64,000 bases of DNA. Source: Pinus tabuliformis. Its lineage: Eukaryota; Streptophyta; Pinopsida; Pinales; Pinaceae. The notes beneath the pieces were generated by a model. The model searched no databases. It was not told the origin of the DNA and saw nothing but the letters and a program-made list of their open reading frames with translations. The stretch is taken from assembly GCA_031772625.1 (NCBI GenBank), contig CM062805.1:800821592-800885591 (forward strand), written 5' to 3'. Each line of letters opens with the position of its first letter. The first letter of the stretch is position 1. Shown here piece after piece: positions 58,888 to 64,000 of the stretch. A program made the translations under genes and the position numbers.

Positions 58888-60488
58888 TGATCATTGCGGA
58901 GGATTGGGTCATTCTTTAGCCACATGAAGAATTGGCTAAGTGCCCGGCATGACTCATTGATAGATTGAGGAGGGCACACACTTGAGTTGCTTGGGTGTGC
59001 TTCTCATGGCCGAGACCAGGAGGAAGCCTTGGTGGAACCTTTAGTGGGGGAGCTATGATGGAAGGGACTCGTGATGATGATGATATGGTTGGGTGAACGA
59101 GTTCACTAGACCGAAGATTATAGACTTCGATGAGGATGACCTATTGTTGTGATGGGTCTACTTGGTTGGACTACATGGACAACTTAGTCATGGACATCAG
59201 GCTGGAGACATGGAGCATGGCAATCTTATAGAGGGACATTATGTAGGAGCACTTGTAGAGGTGTCACTTGTGGGCATCCAATGAGGAGTGCCAAGGCAGG
59301 GATGTTGTGCAAGTTGATTTGCTAATGTGACATGGAGATGTTTTATTTATGAGCCAATGGAGAGGTTGTGCACTCTTGTACAACAAGGCCATGGACTTGG
59401 ATGGAGTTGTGAGTAGACTATGGAGCATTCCTACTACATGGAGAGTTGAGGCATCCTGCAAAGACCTTTGGGCCGAGACTTGTATGCTTGCTGAGATGTT
59501 GGTTGGAGATGACTCATGGAGCTCATGATGACATGAGGTTGTGACTTTTAGGGACTTCATATATGGTGTACTTGGAGGATCTGAAGCATTGAGGAGCTGA
59601 GGTCAGAGACTTTGATGCAGAATGGATGCATACTTCAAGTACATGTATGGGTGTAGCTTGGAAGAGTGACTTGATGTGGAGGATCGATATGAGACACTTT
59701 GGAGTGATGGAGTTACAACGATGGTGATGCCTTAGTGGCAACACTTGGGCATGGGTTGAGCTGAGACTTAACCACTTTTGACACATGGGAGATGATTGAT
59801 CTATCATCATGGGCAGCACATGGGAGATGAGACAGGTATATACTTGTTTCTATGGCAGACTTGAGGAATGGCACATTGCAGATATGATGGAGGTTGCTTC
59901 ATGGACCTGGATGTGGCACATCGAGAGTCGAAGTTTGATGAGATGATCTCTTCACTTTGAGGAGATGGATGTTTTGCAAATGGATGTTGATGTCATGGAC
60001 ATCATGTTGCAGATGAGGTGAGGGCTACTTCATGGACTTGAGCATGGCTTATACTTGTATGGAGATGGATTCTTGATCGAGTTGAGGATGTGATGGGATG
60101 TTCTGAGAAACGACTGATGGTGGCATGAGGATGTGCATTCTCATGGTTTGAGTGGATAGTTGGACTGATCACCCGACTAGTTCAAACATGGGAGACGTTA
60201 GTGTACAGAAATGTGTTAGCATTTGTTGGAGTATTGGCAGTAGTTCACACGAGGACGATACATGATGAGGTCAACACGATATGTTGCAGTGGGCATGTAG
60301 CTTGAGAGGGAGGGGCCATCCTTCCACGATGGGGAGCAGCATGTGGAGATTGTGACAGGGTGGTTGATGGTCATGGATTGAGGTGATTTTCTATGTATGG
60401 CATACTGATGGGGTGTATACCTTGGTATGGTGATCTTGGTGACAGTTGGTTGCTAGGATGAGATATTGTCAAGGACGACAATGACTTC
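58888..60488 (+). other. Non-coding 3' interior of the 5.2-kb element
   Basis: G/A/T-rich DNA without coding signal. From about 60,120 it matches, in reverse complement, 50,574-50,860 (3' region of the gag-protease element). 60,300-60,488 matches 63,796-64,000. Confidence 0.65.
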
Positions 60489-60501
60489 AAGTGGGGGAGG
60501 A

Positions 60502-61889
60502 TGTATGGACCTATGGTCCGTGTAATAGGCAGGGCGAATCCACCATGCGAAGGACGTGTGAAATGTGAAACGAAATGAACCTTGGATGAGTTTATAAGGT
60601 GTTGGGCGAGTTGAGGGGGTGGTCCCATGAGTTGGGTGGGCCGACCCTCATCCTGGGCGAGACAACACATTGTGAACGAGTCGGCTTGGGCATTGGGCAT
60701 GGGTCGGCCGGGTGACATAACCCACCACCTGCACATATATATTGGAGGGTGTTAGGAGGCAAACGACCATCATTCGATCAACACAAGTTCGAAAAAGGAG
60801 TTCTGTAGTGTGTGGATGAGCTCGCACGATGGGCGAAACTCGGGTGGGAAACTCGTTCAGAAAAGTCGGGTGAAAAACTTGGGTGAGAAACTCGGGTGAA
60901 AGACTCATGCAGAAAAATAGGGTGAAAAACTCATGCAAGAAACTCTTATAGAAAACTCGGGCGAGGTCATCGGGCATAACTCGGATGGGGTCATTCAGGT
61001 AGCACTCGGGTGAGGTCGTTCAGGCAGAACTCGAGTGAGGTCGTTCAGGTAGGACTTGGGCAAGGTCGTTCGGGCAAGTCGGGTGAGGTCGGTGGGTGAC
61101 CTGGGTGAAGTCATCCGAGCGAGCCGTGTGAAGTCGTGTGGCGACCCGGGTGAGGTTGTTCGGGCGAACTGGGTGAAGTCGTGTGGCGACCAGGGTGAAG
61201 TCATGTGGTGACTCAGGTGAAGTTGTTCTGGTGAACGAGTTTGGGTGAACGGGTGGACGTGCGGACGGGCAACTGAGTGAGGGTGCACCATGCACGCCGA
61301 AATGAAGAATCATGCGGACGAGCGACTTGGGTAGGACGCACTGTGCATGACGAAACGGTGGAAATGGTGAAGTGTTTAGGTTGTGAATGAAGGTGTGACT
61401 CGTTTGGAGGCGCCCGTGTGTGGCAACTTGGTTACAATGAGGCGCGCCCAAGTTGGGCAAACAACACGATCATGTGATGAGGTGAACAAAGGGTTGGTGA
61501 GTTCTGCGGGATTGTGTGGAGGCGCTGATGAGCTGAGAAACTGAGTTTGCCGAAGTTGGAAATTTGGCTAAGTGTAAATTTGGGGTTTCCCAAGATTTAA
61601 CTTGTACTTGTAAAAGAAGATTATATATATTGATTCGGGCAGACTCATATTGTAGGGAGTTTCCCCTCCCTTTATACTATTGTGCATTTCTCTTGTATAA
61701 TGTTGTTTATGTGAATGTTATGGGCTTTCACTATATAAAGGATAAAAATAATACTGGGTAATGAAAAATAAACTATGGAATGTTAGGCATAGTCTACAAT
61801 CGTAAGTATTGGTGAAAAGAAAACGGTTGGTAGTGCCGCACCTCACTATAGTGCGGTTGAAATATTACCACCAATATAGGGGTGTGACA
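60502..61889 (+). repeat. 3' LTR of the 5.2-kb non-autonomous element
   Basis: It starts 'tgtatggacctatggtccg' after the purine tract and ends 'gtgtgaca'. Positions 1-262 of the window match its right end. Confidence 0.87.
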
Positions 61890-62494
61890 TGCCCAAACAA
61901 GTTTACATGGATGCCCTCGCTCGACCCGCCTGAACAAGTTTGCATGGACGCCCTCGCTCGACCCACCCAAACGAGTTTACACGGATGCCCTCGCTCGACC
62001 CACCCGAACGAGTTGACATAGACTCCCTCAAACGACCTGCCTGAACGAGTTTACATGGGCGCCGACACGACCAAAACGAAGGGACAAGGGAGAGTTGGGA
62101 AAATGAGTTGCACGAACATGCACAAAGGCCACCCCGGGTCACAACTTAGCATTTTTGATATGGGCTCGTGTGCTCAGGCGCACCCTCGCTCGATCGGCCC
62201 GAACGAGTTTACATGGACGCCCTCACCCAACCTGTCCACCCGACCCACCCGAATGAGTTTACATGAATGCCCTCACCCGACCCACCTGAATGAGTTTACA
62301 TGGATGCCCTCACCCAACCCGTCTGAATGACCCACCTGAATGAGTTTACACAAACGCACTCGCCCGACCTGGCCGAGCGCGTTTACACGGACGCCTTCAA
62401 ATGACCTGCCCAAACGAGTTTACACAGAAGCCCTCGCCCGACCGGCTCGAACGAGTTTACTTGAACACCGTCACCCAACCTGCCCAACCCACCC
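61890..62494. repeat. Spacer satellite between two LTR elements
   Basis: 37-bp units with one longer module ('cttagcatttttgatatgg' at about 62,143), same orientation as the other blocks. It ends in caccc at 62,490-62,494, where the next LTR begins. Confidence 0.87.
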
Positions 62495-64000
62495 TGTCAT
62501 GCCCCTACACTGGTGGTACTCTTCCAACCGCACTATAGCGAGGTGTGGCACTACCAACCGTTTTCTTTTCACCAATACTTATGATTGTAGACTACACCTA
62601 ACATTCCATACTTAGTTTATTTTTCATTACCAAGTATTATCTTTGTCCTTTATACAATGAAATCCCATAACATTCACATAAACTTGGTTGCCCAGCTCGT
62701 TGATGCCTCAACACGGTTGCTGCACGACTCACCAACCCTTCGTTCACCTCGTCACATGATCGTGTTGTTTTCCCAACTTGGGCACACCTCGTCGTAACCA
62801 AGTTGCCACACACAAGCGCCTTTGCACAAGTCACACCTCCATTCACAACTCCAAAACTTCACCATTTCCACAGTTTCATCATGCACGACGTGCCCTACCC
62901 AAGTCGCCCGTCCGCACGATTCTTCGTTGACCCAAACTTGTTCACCCAAACAACTTCACCAGAGTTGCCACACGACTTCACCAAGGTCACCACATGACTT
63001 TACACTATTCACTCGAACGACCTCACCCACGTCGCCACATGACTTCACTCGGCTCACCCGAACGACTTCACCCGAGTCACCCGACAACCTCACCCGACTC
63101 GCTCGAACGACTTCACCCAGGTCACCCGAAAACCTCACCTGGCTCGCCCGAACGACCTCACCTGGATCGCCCGAATGACCTCGCCCAAGATTCCTACCCG
63201 ATGACCTCACCTGAGTTCTGCCTGAATAACCTCGCCCGAGTTCTACCTGAACGACCTCACCCGAGTCTTGCCATGAACGACCTTGCCCGAGTCCTTTCTG
63301 AACGACCTCACCCGAGTTCTGCCCGATGACCTCGCACGAGTTTCCTGCATGAGTTTTTTGCCCGAATTTCTCACTCAACTTTTTTGCACAAGCTTTTTGC
63401 CCAAGTTCCACATCTGAGTTTCTCACCTGACTTTTCTGCATGAGTTTTTTGCCCAAGTTCTGCTCATCGTGCGGGCTCATCCATGCACCGCAGAACTCCT
63501 CAATCAAACTCATGTTGATCGAATGATGATTTTCCTCCACAAACTGTCCACTAATATATATGGGCGGGTGGCGAGTTATGTCACTTGGCTGACCCACACC
63601 CAACGCCCATAGTTGACTCATTCAACATGTTGCCTTCGCCCGAGTGGAGGGTCGACCCACCCAAATCATGGGACCACCCTCTCAACTCGCCCAGCATCGT
63701 ATAAACTCACCCTTGGTTCGTTCATTGTGCATTTCACATGAGCTCCTCACCCGTCTTTCGCATGGTGAAGGTGACCTGGACCACAGGTCCTTACATCCTC
63801 CCCCACTTGAAGTCATTGTCGTCCTCGACAATATCTCATCCCAGCAACCATCTGTCACCAAGATATCCATACCAACGCATACACCCCATCAGTATGTCAC
63901 ATATTAGAAAATCATCTCAATCCATGATCATCAACCACCCTGTCACAATCTCCACATGCTGCTCCCCATCATGGAAAGCTGGCCCCTCCATCTCAAGCTA
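62495..64000 (-). mobile_element. Gypsy-family LTR element, minus sense, running off the window
   Basis: LTR 62,495-63,795 begins 'tgtcatgcccctacac' and ends 'ggtccttaca'. It is followed by 'tcctcccccacttgaagtca' (purine tract in reverse) and 3' interior that matches 60,300-60,488 in reverse. It has the U3 minisatellite. The 5' half lies outside. It is a fossil. Confidence 0.85.

Larger units (their letters stand above)
56685..61889 (+). mobile_element. Non-autonomous Gypsy-family LTR element in the spacer satellite
   Basis: The element is 5.2 kb, plus sense, with LTRs of 1,370 and 1,388 bp flanked by cgccc (56,680-56,684) and tgccc (61,890-61,894). It has two tRNA-Met-type primer-site words and a purine tract 'aagtgggggagga' (60,489-60,501). 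The 2.45-kb interior has no gag, protease, RT or integrase motif. Its 3' part matches the 3' part of the 4.8-kb gag-protease element and of the element at 62,495. By eye the LTRs differ at roughly one base in ten, many at CpG sites; it is an old fossil. Confidence 0.85.

Overview
The window is nuclear DNA from a conifer, most likely Pinaceae (the pine and spruce family). The evidence is an eroded 45S ribosomal DNA unit whose ITS1 is about 2.96 kb long and holds six 246-bp subrepeats. Each subrepeat carries the core GGCCACCCTAGTC, reported for Pinaceae ITS1. No intact host protein gene is visible; almost everything is ribosomal DNA, spacer satellite or old LTR retrotransposon.

The ribosomal unit is transcribed right to left (minus strand). 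In that direction it runs: 37-bp and 235-bp satellite (62.5-48.9 kb, broken up by LTR elements), a 280-bp tandem array (48.9-44.4 kb), a spacer without repeats (44.4-43.7 kb), 162-bp repeats in the 5' ETS (43.7-42.4 kb), 18S (42.19-40.38 kb), ITS1, 5.8S, ITS2, 26S (37.01-32.56 kb, with a solo LTR inside), and a 57-bp 'catggaaacccc' array (32.47-29.26 kb). After a nest of retrotransposons (29.26-3.25 kb) come more spacer satellites (3.25-0.26 kb) of the kind seen on the right. The window therefore looks like one rDNA unit plus parts of two very long intergenic spacers. The three rRNA genes keep their lengths but carry many C-to-T and G-to-A changes at CpG sites, so the unit is probably a silenced pseudogene copy.

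Two LTR retrotransposon groups dominate. (1) Tat-type Ty3/Gypsy elements with a tRNA-Arg primer site, both on the minus strand: a 7.8-kb gag-protease element without visible pol (4,124-11,951) and a 15.3-kb element with gag, protease, RT, RNase H, integrase, a second archaeal-type RNase H and antisense ORFs (13,927-29,255). A solo LTR of the first kind sits inside 26S. Both have target-site duplications, and both carry arrays of small hairpins whose loops are conserved while the stems change sequence but still pair. (2) A second Gypsy family with a tRNA-Met primer site lies in the spacer satellite. All of its junctions visible in this window fall at the same CGCCC (or CACCC/TGCCC) of the 37-bp unit, in both orientations, which suggests a satellite-targeting retrotransposon. 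One copy has gag-protease only and another has no recognisable retroviral genes.

All retroelements are treated as fossils: family, parts, limits and rough age are given. Boundaries within the satellites and around the LTR near 30.5 kb are approximate.
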